Assembly: GCA_014281115.1 (NCBI GenBank)
Contig: JACONQ010000006.1
Coordinates: forward strand, 806,001 to 870,000
Direction of reading: 5' to 3'
From: Laburnicola sp. R22_1
Taxonomy: Eukaryota > Ascomycota > Dothideomycetes > Pleosporales > Didymosphaeriaceae
DNA length: 64,000 nucleotides
Made by a program: the position numbers and the translations under genes. This document shows, in pieces, positions 24,090 through 37,393 of this stretch (position 1 is the first letter of the stretch; every line of letters starts with the position of its first letter). The notes under the pieces are model-generated. The model was not told the DNA's origin. It saw only the letters and a list, made by a program, of their open reading frames with translations, and searched no databases.

Positions 24090-24939
24090 GTCCTTTGATG
24101 GTCACGTTAAGGAGATAAAAGTAAGATAGATCAAAAAACGAATAATCTTAAGATAATATTAGTCACTAAATAGATGTTGTATACTGACACAAATTTATAT
24201 TTAATAGCTTAACATAACTATTCTATAATAAAGACAGTATTATAATTAAATAGTTCTGCATTTAAACTATATTAAAGTTAAAATAATATTAATTTAAAGA
24301 CTATATTACACGTGCAATAGTGTTAATTTTAAGTCTAGATTAGTAATAAGACAATTGCTATATAGTATTTATATTAATATAATATTAAAGTAGCTATAAT
24401 ACTAATAAATAGTTAGTTTATAACTATTATAGTTGGCTTACTAAATATTTTTTTAATCTTTTTTAGTTTAAGGTTAAAGTAGATTAAGATAGAAAGTTAT
24501 TATACACTATGTATAACACCTAATTCTAATTAAAGACTAATCTTAAATACTACCTAATAATATAATAATAGTTTAAACTTACTTATACCCCCTAACACCT
24601 ATAAGCTTCTAGTCCTAACACAAAATTTGCTTACGCTATATATAGTATACCTAGCTTATTACTACTACTATTATTAGTTATCTACGCTTACGCGCTAGAT
24701 AAGCTAACTTAATAGTAATAATAGCTAGGAGAATCTTACGAATCTATGCAATGCTCTTATTATACTAGAGCTTATTAACAAATACTTTATTCTCTACCTT
24801 TTATCTTTCTTTTTAGATTTAGTTACTAATAAGAAGTAATTGCATCTACTAGAGCGAAAATATAGTCTTTTTAGTTTTTAAGAACTAAATAAACTACTAA
24901 CCTAGCTAGTATATAAGAATTACCTTTTAGATAGTTAGG

Positions 24940-25270
24940 TATACTAGTCTTTTACACCTTAAAATGCTTTTCTATATATATAGTAGGAGGAATATCTGTT
25001 ATTATTATAATATTTTATTAGAAACCCCTTAGTCGTAAAAAAAAACCATACTAGTCATTTATAGATAATTATTTTATAGATAAAATAAAACTTTAGTATT
25101 AGTATTACCTTAATAGTAGTAGCGTAAATCTTTAGCGTATACTTTTTAGCAATAGTAAGTACTTCTTTAGAAATACTATTAATATCTAGATAGATAGCAG
25201 GGTATAGAAAGACAAAGATAGCAATAGAAGCTTTATTAAGGACAACCTTAATATAGCAATAGAGCAATAG
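24940..25270 (-). mobile_element. Inverted fragment of the copia family
   Basis: The reverse complement of about 24950-25050 matches 33700-33815 closely (shared ACTAAGGGGTTTCTAATAAA and a downstream segment ending GAAAAGCGTTTTAAGGTG or similar). So this is a minus-strand copy of the gag-region DNA of the copia element at 31.8-34.0 kb. Its left limit inside 24.1-24.9 kb could not be fixed; that stretch is AT-rich decay with no other recognisable content. Confidence 0.65.
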
Positions 25271-25985
25271 TGTATTTAGTACGTATTATTCTTATTCTAC
25301 TTATAAGAAATAGTATATACCTATTAATATAACTTATATTATTTGTAATAATTAAAATAGTAGAAAATAGAGAGAAATAACTATATCGTAGCAGCGCTAA
25401 AGCTATTTTATCCCTCCTCTAAAGTTCTAAGTAGCCTCTTTATAAAAATTTTACTTATAGGAGTAGTCTTGCGCTAAGACTACTAAGCTTACTTAGTAGT
25501 TTAAATGTGCTTTTTTTATAAGCACATTTATACACTCTTTTTAATTACTAAGCAGAGGGCTCTGCTCTTTTTATTATGTTATTTGGAATGAAAGCCTTTG
25601 TTATTCTACCCCTAGGTAGATAATTTAATAATACACATACCTAGAAGTAGAACAACAAAGGCGTTTATCTTAAATAACATAATAAAAAAAGTAGAGCCCT
25701 CTACTTAGTAATTAAAAAAAGCGTAAAAAAGGTAATTACAAAAAAAGCGTGTTTAAACTACTAAGTAAGCTTAGTAGTCTTAGCGTAGAACTACTTCTAT
25801 AAGTAAATTTTTTATAAAGAGGCTACTTAGAACTTTAGTAGGAGAGAAATAAAACTTTAGCACTACTATACTATAGTTATTCTTTCTTCTCTACTATCCT
25901 AATTATTACAAATAATACAAGTTAATATATTAATAGATATATACTATTTCTTATAAGTAGAATAAAGTTAATATATACTAAATAG
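25265..25985. repeat. Large inverted repeat (palindrome), arms about 350 bp
   Basis: The sequence from about 25270 to 25620 matches the reverse complement of about 25630 to 25980, roughly 85-90% by eye, mostly with transition differences. Shared words include TAAGTAGCCTCTTTATAAA and GACTACTAAGCTTACTTAGT. The centre is near 25625. The inner ~100 bp of each arm is a copy of a repeat found elsewhere in the window. It could be a foldback transposon or two LTRs head to head. Confidence 0.85.
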
Positions 25986-28256
25986 GCTGGCAAATAGGTA
26001 TAGGTTAGATTGGAGTTACATAGGCTATAGGTTAGGTTAGAGTTATATAGACTAGGTTATATTAGGTCTAACTAATTATATTTTTATTAGCTATATATAA
26101 TTTTTATAGTAAATTACTATAAAAATGCCCTTATTATTATAGTAGCAATTATTATAATTACTTATTATAGTAAAAGCATAGCTTTAGTGTTAAACACATA
26201 TATTAAATCTAATTAAGCGTCTAGCTATTCTAAACCTAACTAAGCACCTTACTATTTATCGAGTATTTATATACTTCTTATAATACCTATCTACTAGCTG
26301 TATATTCTTAGCCTATATAGTAACCTATTTTATATAAATAGCATTAATATTAGTATTTAGAGGTATTAGTATTTATTTTATAGTAGGAGTAGAGTGTTAT
26401 AAAGAAATACTTTTAAATATTCTAACTAGAAAAGCCTCTATTACCTTTTAGAGAGCAGCTAGCGTAATAAACTAGAAGCGCAGATCTTTCTTATTATTAT
26501 CTTACGCTATTTCTTTAATAAGGCGGCAGAATAGCATTTTTCTAATAAGGAACTCAATACTCTTATAGTACTTTTTAATTTCTTTAAGCGTAATAGCTAT
26601 ATATTATTAAAATATATATATAATAATAGCTATAATAATAATAATCTATCTAGCTTTTAGTAGTGCTTTCTTTTTAGCATAGTAGGTAGTGTTTTGTAAG
26701 ATGCCTTTTGCATAGTCTTAGTAGCTAGTAGCTTCTTTTTTTACTTAAGATCTACTAGTAACTAGTTTAAAGTATCTAGATAGCCTAGTGCGTACTATTA
26801 TCTTAGAAATTAAGGTTATATAGTAGTTAAGACTATAGAGTATTAAAAAAGTAGCTAGAAGGGTAGTAAGGTAAAGTAGCTAAGTAGGCGGCAAGGTAAG
26901 TAAAGAAAATACGCTAGTATTATTAGCGCCTTGCTTATATATATAGGTCTCTATAGCTGCTTTTTATAATAATAATAATATTTTTATTATTTTTATAATA
27001 TTAACTATAGTTATTACGTACTATTATTACACTCTATACTATAGTATTTATTAAGAAAGAGTCTTTTAATATCCTAGAGAGCCTCCTAAGCAGCAGCCTA
27101 CAAATACTAGTAAATTTTAAGCGTAATAAGTAGAAGGGTCTTACTAAGGTACCTAGTAATTAGAGCCTTTTATTATACTATATACTAATATAGATAGGGC
27201 TTTATATCTAGAAATAAAGAAGTTAGCACTATTCTTTTATATTATAAATAAGGTAGCTTTTAGAAAAGTTATTCTACTAACTATAAAGTGCTATTTAAAG
27301 GTGTACTTAGTAATAGCGCCTATACTATTACGCAAAGGTCTTATAATATACTTTATAGTAAAAAAAAGGCACTAGACTTTGCTAAATTAGCTAATTAAGC
27401 TATATAATTATTAGCTTAAGAAAAAGCTTTATAATAATAAGAACTACTAACTACTTTTTAAAGCGTAAAAGTATTAATAGCTTATATAGAAAGAAGAAAA
27501 GCTTATCCAGTTCTACTTTAAGAATTAAAAAAGTAGTATATTATTATATCTTATTATTATATATTAGTTAATTAATAAAAAGTAGGCAACTAGTTAGAGG
27601 CAAAACTAATAGCTATATATAAGAAGCAGAATAAGATTAAAAATAAAGTTAATTTAAGGGCCTACTAAGTAGCCCTAGCTAAGCATAGAATTATTGCTAG
27701 TAAGAGAAAAGGCCTTCCTACACTATAGAGTTATATAGGTAAATAAACCTTTAGTTATAGTAATATATATAAGAAGCTCTTACGCAATATATATAAGGTA
27801 GGCCTAAAGAAGCTTAAGGCTAATAGCTTTAAGAGTAAGGCTAATAAGAAAAGGTAGAAGAACTTTTGCAATAGCGTAGACAATATAGATCTAACTACTA
27901 AAAAGCTAGTAATAGTTATTAATAAGAAATAGTTATAAGTTTATTATACTTATTTATTATACATCTTTGCTAATAATAATTAGTTACTATAAGCCTAGTC
28001 TTTCTACTAACCTTATTAACTATAGTAAGAATAGTATACTTAATAGCAATAAGGCGTATATTAAGGGGAATAATAATAAAAAGTATAAAAAGGAAATTAA
28101 GAATAATAAGGAGAAGCTTAAGGCTTATTTCTAAAAGCTACTAGATAGGTACAACTCTAATATTATAGATAAGGATATAGACTTTAAGAGTTTCTTAGAC
28201 TTTAGGGACTTAAGTACTAAAGAGGGTTTAGATAATAAGGGAGGCTTAGGTGCTAA

Positions 28257-28400
28257 GGGGGTTTTAGATAATAAGGGGGTTTTAGATAATAAGGGGGTTT
28301 TAGATAATAAGGGGGTTTTAGATAATAAGGGGGTTTTAGATAATAAGGGGGTTTTAGATAATAAGGGGGTTTTAGATAATAAGGAGATTTTAGATAATAA
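28257..28400 (+). repeat. 18-bp minisatellite, eight units, in-frame GVLDNK
   Basis: Unit GGGGGTTTTAGATAATAA is repeated about eight times; the first seven look identical and the last reads GGAGATTTTAG. 18 bp is six codons, and the plus-strand frame reads GVLDNK per unit without stops. Preceding sequence in this frame reads FLDFRDLSTKEGLDNK. Confidence 0.9.
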
Positions 28401-29989
28401 TTAGCGCATAGAATAAGATAAGCTAGAGTTATAATTTTGCTATAGCTAATTATTATAGCTAATAATTATATACTAGTTATTAAGAATACCGCCTATAGTA
28501 ATATAGTAATAAGCTAATTGCTACCTAAAACTAACTCTATAACAAAGGGCTATATACTAGTCTAGATCTAAAACTAACTTAGTATTAGTATACTATACGC
28601 TGCACACTATTTCTAGCTAATCTTAGTATTAGTTAAATACTAATATAGTTAATATTATAGAATTTAGTTTGTCCAATTCTTTTTTAAACTACTATTCTCT
28701 TAAACAACTATTTAACTAGTTATTATGTCTTTTTATTATACTAATATTCTTAAGTGCTGCATTAAGTGCCACACCTACCCTAGAAATTAATATATAGCCC
28801 TATATTAATAAACTAGTTGCTCTACTACTAAATGCATTCCTTAGATATAGAATCCTAGTCCTATAGGCTAATAGGTTAGGAAGTAGAACAATTTATTTTA
28901 TCTAACGTTCTCCTTTAGACTTTTAAAAGTTAAAAATAGAAAAAAAGATATTTGCTATATAGGACGCGTAGTAGTCTAATACTTAATAGGCTAAAATTAA
29001 ATAAATCTATAACCTACACTGGAACTCTTACCTTTATATAGGTATTATCTAGACTATATTCTAGAAGGGCGTAAAGTACCCCTCTAGTTATCTATATATA
29101 TTCTATCTTAACTGCGGCTATGCACTACAATACCTAAGCGTTAACTCTACTAGTATTTAGCTAATTAGTACTAAGCACCTTATTAATTATATAAGGTCCT
29201 ATGCATATACGTAGTAGAATAAGCCTATTTATAAAAGAACTTTTACTTCTTAGTAAAAAAAACGCAAATAGCTATTTTATATCCTATATACTCTCTATAG
29301 ACGTTTAAAACTAAACTTATATAAATAGTAATTAATAATAACTAGTTCTTTTAAATAGTAGAGCAACTATTCTTTTAACGCTTTCTCTATTTCCTTAGGC
29401 CTAATACTATAATAACCAGCTAATATAGATTCTACTAAATATTCCTAAATAAATTTAACGCTGCTAAGGTAGCTATCCTTAGTAATATTAGTAGGGCAAC
29501 TAAACTCTCTATCTCGCTTAACACATAGTCTGTAGCTAATTACCTTAGCTTCCTAGCTATTAATAGTTACTATATTAATAATGCTTAGTAGCTTAAGAAG
29601 AAGCTGCTTATCTTTATACTAATATATGGCAGCTATACTAGAGTATTAATAATATTAGAGGTACTATAGGTTCTTAAGAATATAGAAACTATATCGAAGC
29701 TCTTAGCAATTATATATAATAATACTAGTAATAATAGTATCCTAGCTTAGAATGTCTAGCACAAACTATTAGAGGAGAATATTACTTAAAACTAAAAGAG
29801 AATATAATTCTATATCTTACTTATATTATTAATCTTAGAGTTTAAGATATTATCTATTATCTTAAGTTATTAGCGCCTATTAATCTTAACTCTAGATAGA
29901 CGCTATAGCGACAATATATAAACAAAATTGGGCGTAGATATTTATTCTAAATTCTCTTTGCAAGGTATATTAGCTATTATTATAGATAT

Positions 29990-30150
29990 TATTATAAAAA
30001 GTTATTATAAAAAATTATTATAAAAAGTTATTATTAAAAATTATTATAAAAGTTATTATAAAAAGTTATTATAAAAAGTTATTATAAAAAGTTATTATAA
30101 AAGTTATTATAAAAGTTATTATAGAAAGTTATTATAGACTAACTAGCGCA
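29990..30150 (+). repeat. AT-rich tandem repeat, 12-13-bp unit
   Basis: About eleven units of GTTATTATAAAAA, varying by one or two bases, inside the decayed 5.8-kb element. Confidence 0.85.
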
Positions 30151-31806
30151 TAGCTCTATGCTATTTGTATTATAATTAACTAGTTACTATAGTAATTTAA
30201 GTAATTTCTTATAATATAGAGCAACACACCACTAAAGAAGTAACTATCTATAATTTAAAATATCTAAATAAGATAAAACTCTACGTATAATATATATAAG
30301 CGCGCACTAAAGCTTTAGGCAAATATTAATATATAGCTAGAAAAGGAGATTGCAATAAAGATAACTAGAAGATTAAACGCTTTTGCTTATAGCAACACTA
30401 CAAAGGCAGACTTTAAAGACCTTAAGAAACTTTAACTATTCGCCCTAGAATAGTTGCATCTTAAGTTAATTACTTCTATATTATAAAATTTTAAGGAGGC
30501 TACAAACTTTCTAAGTAAAAACTAGAAACCCTAGGTTCTATATATCTAGCTTATATATAACTAGCTCTTTAATTTCCTAAATAAGATAAATAATAAGCTT
30601 ATTGAAGAGTTAAATAATATTAGATAGCTAGAAGCTATATAGGCTATAGCTAAAATAAGATAAGAGAAGTTGCGCAAGTATTACTTAAGAATAGGTAGGA
30701 AGAAGGGTTTCTTATTTAACTATATAATAATATTAGATTCTTTACAAAAGCTTATAGTATATAAGGTATTATAATTATAGATATTTATTATATTTATATA
30801 CTAATAGTTATATAGGATAAGATATAGGAGATCTAAGATAAGTATATATACTACTAATAGTTTCTAGAGTACCTTAATTACTATAATAGTCTAATAGCTA
30901 GAGACCCTACTTTAGTCTTAAATACTAATCTAAGATAGTTACAAGGTAGTAAATAGTTTTAAAAGCCTTCTTTGCTACCTAGTTTATAGTCTAGTAGCAT
31001 CTCTACTTCTAGCTAAAGTTTAGCTACGCTAGATATTAATTACAACTTAGGCCTAACTTAGATAAAAGAAGAAATATACCTAAGTACTCCTATAGTTAAA
31101 AAAGATAATAGGTTTAATATACTAGTATAGTAGAAAGTTTATTAAATATCTTACCCCTAACTTATATAGATTTTAAATAATATTCTAGTAGTGTAAATTT
31201 TATAAGTAGGTATTAAGCGCGTTTTTAATACTAGTAGGGATATAATTAGGAATTAAAGGCACAATCTCACTACTTAAACAATTTAAAAGGTTATAATAGT
31301 TAAGTTTATAATAGCTAATAAGCAATTTATAAAGTTATTAAATTCTAATATAGAGGAGAATAATTTAGGGGACATAGCGCTATTAGATAAGGGGGATAAT
31401 TTGTATAAGCTGCTAGCTAATAAGGAGACTATTAAAACTATATAAGATTCTAAGATTTTAGATAGTAAGCTACTAACTCTTTTCTACTAGGGGCAGCTAC
31501 TACAAAAGTAGTTAAGGTCTTAGCGTTACTATAACGTTAATTTTACTTTTACTTAGATCTCTTTTTTATATACTTTTAGAGAGTAACTAACGTTACTAAT
31601 TTTATTACTATAAATTTTATATAATATAAGTTATGCAATTCTAATAGGTACTCTAACCTAACCTACACCTAGAAGTTTATATAACCTAACCTAACCTATA
31701 CCTAGGGTCTGTACAACCTAATCTAACCTATACCTAGGGTCTATGCAACCTCAACCCAACTCTATACCTAAGCTGGGTACCCCGAACCTATTTATCAGCC
31801 TATTAG

Positions 31807-34026
31807 TAAGTAGATATTACTACTATATAAGATTTAAGAGGAGATAGTGCACTAAGCACACTACTAGTAACTATATAAATATATAGTTAGATAATAATAA
31901 ACCTTAATAAAGCGTAATTCTTTATATAACTAACCTATTAAATAAACTAGTTATGCAATAACTATCTCTACTACTACTTTATATAAAGCCTTTACCTTTA
32001 CTACCTTTGCCTTATAAAATAACACTACTATGCCTAAATATACTAGACTATATAATAAGTATACTAAAGAAATAGAAATATTAGAGGCAACACTACATAA
32101 AGGAACAAAACCTAAGTACTAGAAGAATAAGATTAACCTAGTAAATAATTTCTCTTTATTAGAAATGCAATTATATATAGTATATACTATTACTAATTAT
32201 TATATATTATACTAATAAGGAATAGCTTTCTTAAAATTATTCTAGAAAGACTTTAAAGAATAGAAAGAACACTATTTTTAAAGTTAAACTATACATTTAG
32301 AAGAGAGCTTATTATAGTTCTAGGAGAAAAGGGTATTATACTAAGAATAAATACTAGAGCTATAAGTACTAGTAAACTATATAAAGTAGCCTAAGACAAT
32401 ACAGATATTACTTATATATTACTGCCTTTGCTAGCTCGCTTAACTCCTTATATATAAATACTAAAACTAATCTTAAAGACACCTAAGCTAGTTAGACTAT
32501 TGCATAAACCTAAATAAAGTAAGCTACTACTACTATAGGCACCTATATAGCTATAGATCCCTATAGATATCTTAAAAGAACTTTTATATAAGTACTAAGA
32601 ACAATTTTATTTATATACATAACTAAATAAACTACTACTCTTTGTATATAGTACCTAACTACTATTCTGCCTATTTACTTGCAATTATTAAACACTATAT
32701 AGAATAGAACTACTAATAGTTAAATATAAATTATAGACACTATACTAATCTACACAAACTAAGCCTATGCTATAATTTATCCTATACAAGCTTCTGCCTA
32801 AGCACAACCTACCTCCTTAGAGAATTCTAGCTAATAAGATAATCTAATTTTAAAAGGCATAGAATAAGGATAACAACTATACTAAAGCTCTATATAATAT
32901 TTTAATAGATAAGACTAGGATCTTTATAGATTTATATAAACGTCTAGATATTGCTAAAGATTAATATCTAGATATCTTTCTAGATATCCTTACTAGCTGT
33001 GCGACATAGTATTACCTCTATACTATCTGTCTTAGACAATTGTAGAAGTGCTTATATAAAGTACTTAATAGTTACTTTAACACTACTATTAACTATAACT
33101 AGTATTAGATAGACTAAACTATAATAACTTTTATATAATACTAGCGTAAGAACCTTAATAAGAGTCTGCACAAAGTTCTAGAGGTAATAATTAATAGGCT
33201 TACTTTTATATAAAAAGTATTAGGTGTAAACTTTACTAGGAAATCTCTCTATATACTACTATTATATAAGTATGCTATAAATACCTAGAGCTAGAGTAGG
33301 CTATATTTACCCCTAAGCCTACCTATAAAGCTCTATTTACTAATCTCTGTGCGTTAATCTAAGTTATGATTAATTGCTAATCTAATTAGTATCTATAAAA
33401 GGCTAATACGTACTACACTAATTATAAATATAACTTTCCTATATAAAAAGAGAGATTACTAGGCCCTTATAGATAAGAATTTTATAGACAATTTAAACTA
33501 TTATTATTGCGATTTAGATCCTAATTAAATAATATTTATATAAGACTAAAGAAGTATTTTGTGTGCTATAAGAAAGGTTATTAGTCTTCTAACTATTCGC
33601 GTAATAAGCGTACCTACATAATAAGGTAGTATATTACCTTTTATAAAGAGTATAATAATAAAACGCTTTTATATAAAACTAGTTAGTTCTATATTTAGGA
33701 TACAAAGAGTATGGTATTTTTTTGCGACTAAGGGGTTTCTAATAAAAATATTATAATAATAGCAGATATCTCTCCTACTATTATATATATAGAAAAGCGT
33801 TTTAAGGTGTTAATAAAAAGAGTTAGCGCATTACACATAAAAGGGTATAATAATAAAAAACCTACTTTATATAAAAGAAGAGAAGCAAAGTAAAAATAAT
33901 AAAAATAGTAATAACTAAATATTCTACCTAACTACTACTACTTATTTTTACTATATAACTAGCAAACACATCTATAAAATAGAGCTAAAAAAGTGTATAA
34001 AATAGTTTATTCTTAAAGATTAATAC
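31807..34026 (+). mobile_element. Ty1/copia element, 5' part (gag), interrupted
   Basis: A stop-riddled plus-strand remnant starting near an ATG at 32042. At 33546-33700 one frame still reads FVCYKKGY then SSNYSRNKR, matching the Cys-rich FVCGKxGCWS..H segment of fungal copia gag proteins, with Cys and Trp codons lost to transitions. The gypsy element inserts at 34026/34027. The copia sequence resumes at 48053 with its integrase. Nothing functional remains. Confidence 0.75.
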
Positions 34027-34241
34027 TATTACTAATCTAAGGTGCAACCCTCTTGCTTATATTATTCTCGGCTATTTTCCCTTTAAGACTAGCGTAGTTT
34101 TAAGCGAGGTTCTAAGCGAGGCTATGTATATAGCCTACCTACGTACCCACCTTATATAGCTATTACTACTATCTTATATTTAGATTCTAATTACTATTAT
34201 TATCTTATATACGGCGTAATAACTTCTATAGTACTCTTATA
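34027..34241 (+). repeat. 5' LTR of gypsy element
   Basis: 215 bp aligned without gaps to 47838-48052. It begins TATTACTAATC where the right copy begins TGTTACTAATC, and ends TATA where the right copy ends CACA, so the canonical TG...CA ends were lost by transitions here. About 27 differences by eye; all but one are transitions. Confidence 0.95.
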
Positions 34242-36584
34242 CTATAGTAGTAATTATTAAGCTACGGCTTAACTATCTATAGCCTATCTCTAGAGTATTA
34301 TTAATAACAATATCTATTAACTAACGTAGTAAGTAGGCCCCCTACGTTCTTAAATATTTTGCGTATTAGGAGCATAGATGCCTCCTCTAAAGCGTTATAT
34401 AACTAATAGTAACTATAACACTTATCTATAGGTTATCTATTAATAATAATAGGTGCGGTAGGAGATAAAGGATAGCTACTGCCTTATTTACAGCAGCACG
34501 TAGGTTATGTCTTATAAGATGTTGACCCCCTAGCACTACTAAGTCTCTAGAAGAATAACTTACTTATAAGTAATATAGCTCTCTATAATAATAATCTATA
34601 AGCTTACTAAGCTTTATATATAATAACTACTAAGGTAGTTATAAGAGCAGCTTACTAATAAGCAAATCTAGTTATTGCAACAATTATAAGCCTAGCTTAC
34701 TTAGATAAGCCACCTATAGTTATAATTATTAAACTTATTATAAGTTACTATAAAGTACTATAATTCTATTTATCTTACTAATAAGAGATACGACGATATT
34801 AACCTTATTATCTAGATCTAATAATAGTAATATCTTTAACTACAATATTTTCTCTATTAGCTATAACGTTTTCTCTATTAACTACAACGTCACTATTACT
34901 TACAACACACAGAACCTCTATAATAATAGTAGACAAATATATAAGACCTTTATAATAATAACAGATAGGTATATAAGATCTCTACAATAATAGTAGATAA
35001 ATAGGACCTCTACAATAATAGTAGAAGGTAATAACCTAGATAACTTACAGCCTAAGGTATAGTTATAAGTAAAGTTAGTAAGATCTACGCCCCTAGTAAA
35101 TTGCTTTAGTATAGTATAACAGCAATCCTAGTTATTAGGCGCGCTTATTTTGCGCAGTTAAAAGTCTTAAGACCTTATAGTAATTTTAATAAGTCTTACC
35201 TACTTTAGCGAAAGTCTAGAAAGTTTAGTGTTACTATATAAAGTCTTAAGAGGTATTTAGTCTTTTACAAATTATATATAAACTATAGTTATAACGCCTT
35301 ATATAAAAGCACTTACTATAACTTACTATAGCACCTTACTATATTTATAGCTTATAACTTTAACCATTAACTTTTAATTTAAATTATACACTTACTAAGA
35401 GACGAACCTATTATATATAGTAGATAAGATAGCGAGACCAAGCTATAAAAATAATAATAACACTAGCTTCTATAAGGAGCCTCGCAACTTTACTTAGCTA
35501 GAGGTCCTAACTTAGTAGAGTACTACTTAGAGTACTCTGCCTATAGACTAGGATAAGTTAGATAATAACTTTCTAAAGATAGAGCGATAACACAATAAGC
35601 GCAAAGTTATCTTTAAAAAGGGACGTCTTTAACCTAAAGATTATAATAAGGCTTTTGTAGATAATCATAATAATAATAGTAACCCTTTTATTAATATATT
35701 AAATTGTCTAACTATAATATATAATTAACAAGATTGTGCTAGTTTACTATCTACTAATCTTCCTAAGTATATATACTTTACTAATATTACTAATACTAAT
35801 AGTAATGTACTAGATTATAAACTCTACGTTAGTGTAACTAGTGTAGAGAATAGTTTAAAGCTAGAAAAAGTTAAAGTGCAAGGATATGTATAGTTTGTTA
35901 ATACTATTAACTAGAAACCTAAATTCTAGTAAGATATTATTATATTACTATTAATAACTATGTAACAAATTACTAACAAATTAGAAGACAATTAGACTAA
36001 GCTTTAAGAGTTTAAATAACTTAAGGCTAGTTATAAAGTGTTAGAGTAATAGTTTATAACAAAGTTAGAATAAGTTAAGATATTAGAAGATTGTATATTA
36101 TTATATAAGGACTTGCTCTAGATTATAGAATAAGATAATGTCTAGTTAAGAGCCTATTATAATTTATTAAAGAAGGACTTTATTGCCCTTAGAGAGTCTA
36201 AGATCTCCGCTAATTATTATATAGCCCTATAATAATAGCTTAAGAGGCTCTAAGGTTGCCTGCTTAATAACTACGTCCTGCGAATTAATTATTAGGACTT
36301 AGAAAACTATTTTACGCAACTTATAGAGATAGAGAATATGATTTAGTAGAAATTAAATATAGCCTATATCTATATTACTAAGCTAGGAGGATAACTACTA
36401 GTATGCGTTATACTGCGTAGTTAGTTTCATAATATTTAATAGTTTATAGATTCTAATTAGTCTATCCTATTTATTAAATAACTACTAAATATTAAAGTTT
36501 GCTATACACCTACTAATAATTTATTACTTAACTATATATATTCTTCCCTTACTTTTACTTTAGACTTGCAATATAACCTATATA
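34242..36584 (+). pseudogene. gypsy 5' region and gag remnant
   Basis: AT-rich, stop-filled DNA between the left LTR and the Tc1 insertion. From about 35400 one frame has a long charged stretch consistent with gag, and the region continues at 38711-39841 beyond the Tc1 element, where a Cys-containing stretch near 39510 may be the gag zinc knuckle. A short tandem array with ATAATAGTAGA-type units lies at 34915-35030. The assignment is mainly by position in the element. Confidence 0.5.
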
Positions 36585-37354
36585 CAGTAGGGTGACACAA
36601 AAAAAGCGCCTAGTAAAAAGATACCTTTTTAAAAGTTATATAACTAGGTGAGTTTTAATACTATGTAAATGAAAAGTATTCCGTTTTAAGGAGAAGGTTT
36701 CGGAAATTTAGTATAAAAGGTTAGTAAGAGCTTAGTAATCAGCGCTAACTAGAGGTGTCTTAGTAAAGTTAAGGGAATGTTTTCTTAAAAGTTTGACCCT
36801 ATATAACTTTTTTTCTATGTAGATAAAATTCTATAACTTATATATATTATAGTGTAGTCTATAAGGACTGTATAACCTAATTTTTATTATAGGTTTATTC
36901 ATAGAAATAATAATTATAAGGAGAAAGATAAAAATTAAGTAAAATTAAACAATTAGATAGAACTAGTAAATAATATATAACTAGTACTTAGTATACCATC
37001 CTTTAGCCTCTATAACGTCATTATAACGCTTAGGCAAAGATAGTATACAATGATCTATAGCCTCCTGTGGAATTAAATCCCACTCCTCTTGTATAGCTCC
37101 TTTAAAGGCTTCTACACTAGATTTACTAGTGCCAAAGCCTAAAGAAGCCCTATTTCTTTTTCCTAGCCTATCTTTTAATAGACTCCAAACGTTTTCTATA
37201 GGATTTAAGTCTGGTGAATAGTGTGGATGCCCAAAAACAAAGACTTTATTCCTAGAAAACCACCTCTTCACCTGTGGAGTTCCGTGGATCTTCGAATTAT
37301 CCTGTTGAAATTTCCAGCCTAGTTATAATTAGTATAAAGAATAAGATTATAAAA

Positions 37355-37393
<39 letters not shown>

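Larger units (their letters stand above)
25984..31806. mobile_element. Decayed 5.8-kb element with inverted repeated ends
   Basis: The left end (25984-26070) begins AGGCTGGCAAATAGG and contains GGTTAGGTTAGAG-type units. The right end (about 31660-31806) is its approximate inverse, with three units of CCTAACCTAACCTA..CCTAGG and ending CCTATTTATCAGCCTATT. Between them lies AT-rich, stop-filled DNA. I could not assign its coding remnants to a transposase family. One part (27600-27960) weakly resembles the C-terminal region of pogo-like transposases, and 28730-29250 shows scattered Cys and His codons. The class is unknown. Confidence 0.5.

Noticed and set aside
28257..28400. CRISPR-like array
   Set aside because: Units are directly adjacent with no unique spacers, and the genome is eukaryotic; it is a minisatellite.
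31660..31806. CCTAACCTAACC runs as a telomere or interstitial telomeric repeat
   Set aside because: Units are CCTAACCTA with CCTAGG spacers, not the (CCCTAA)n expected of filamentous fungi, and they have an inverted partner at 25984-26070, so they are element ends.
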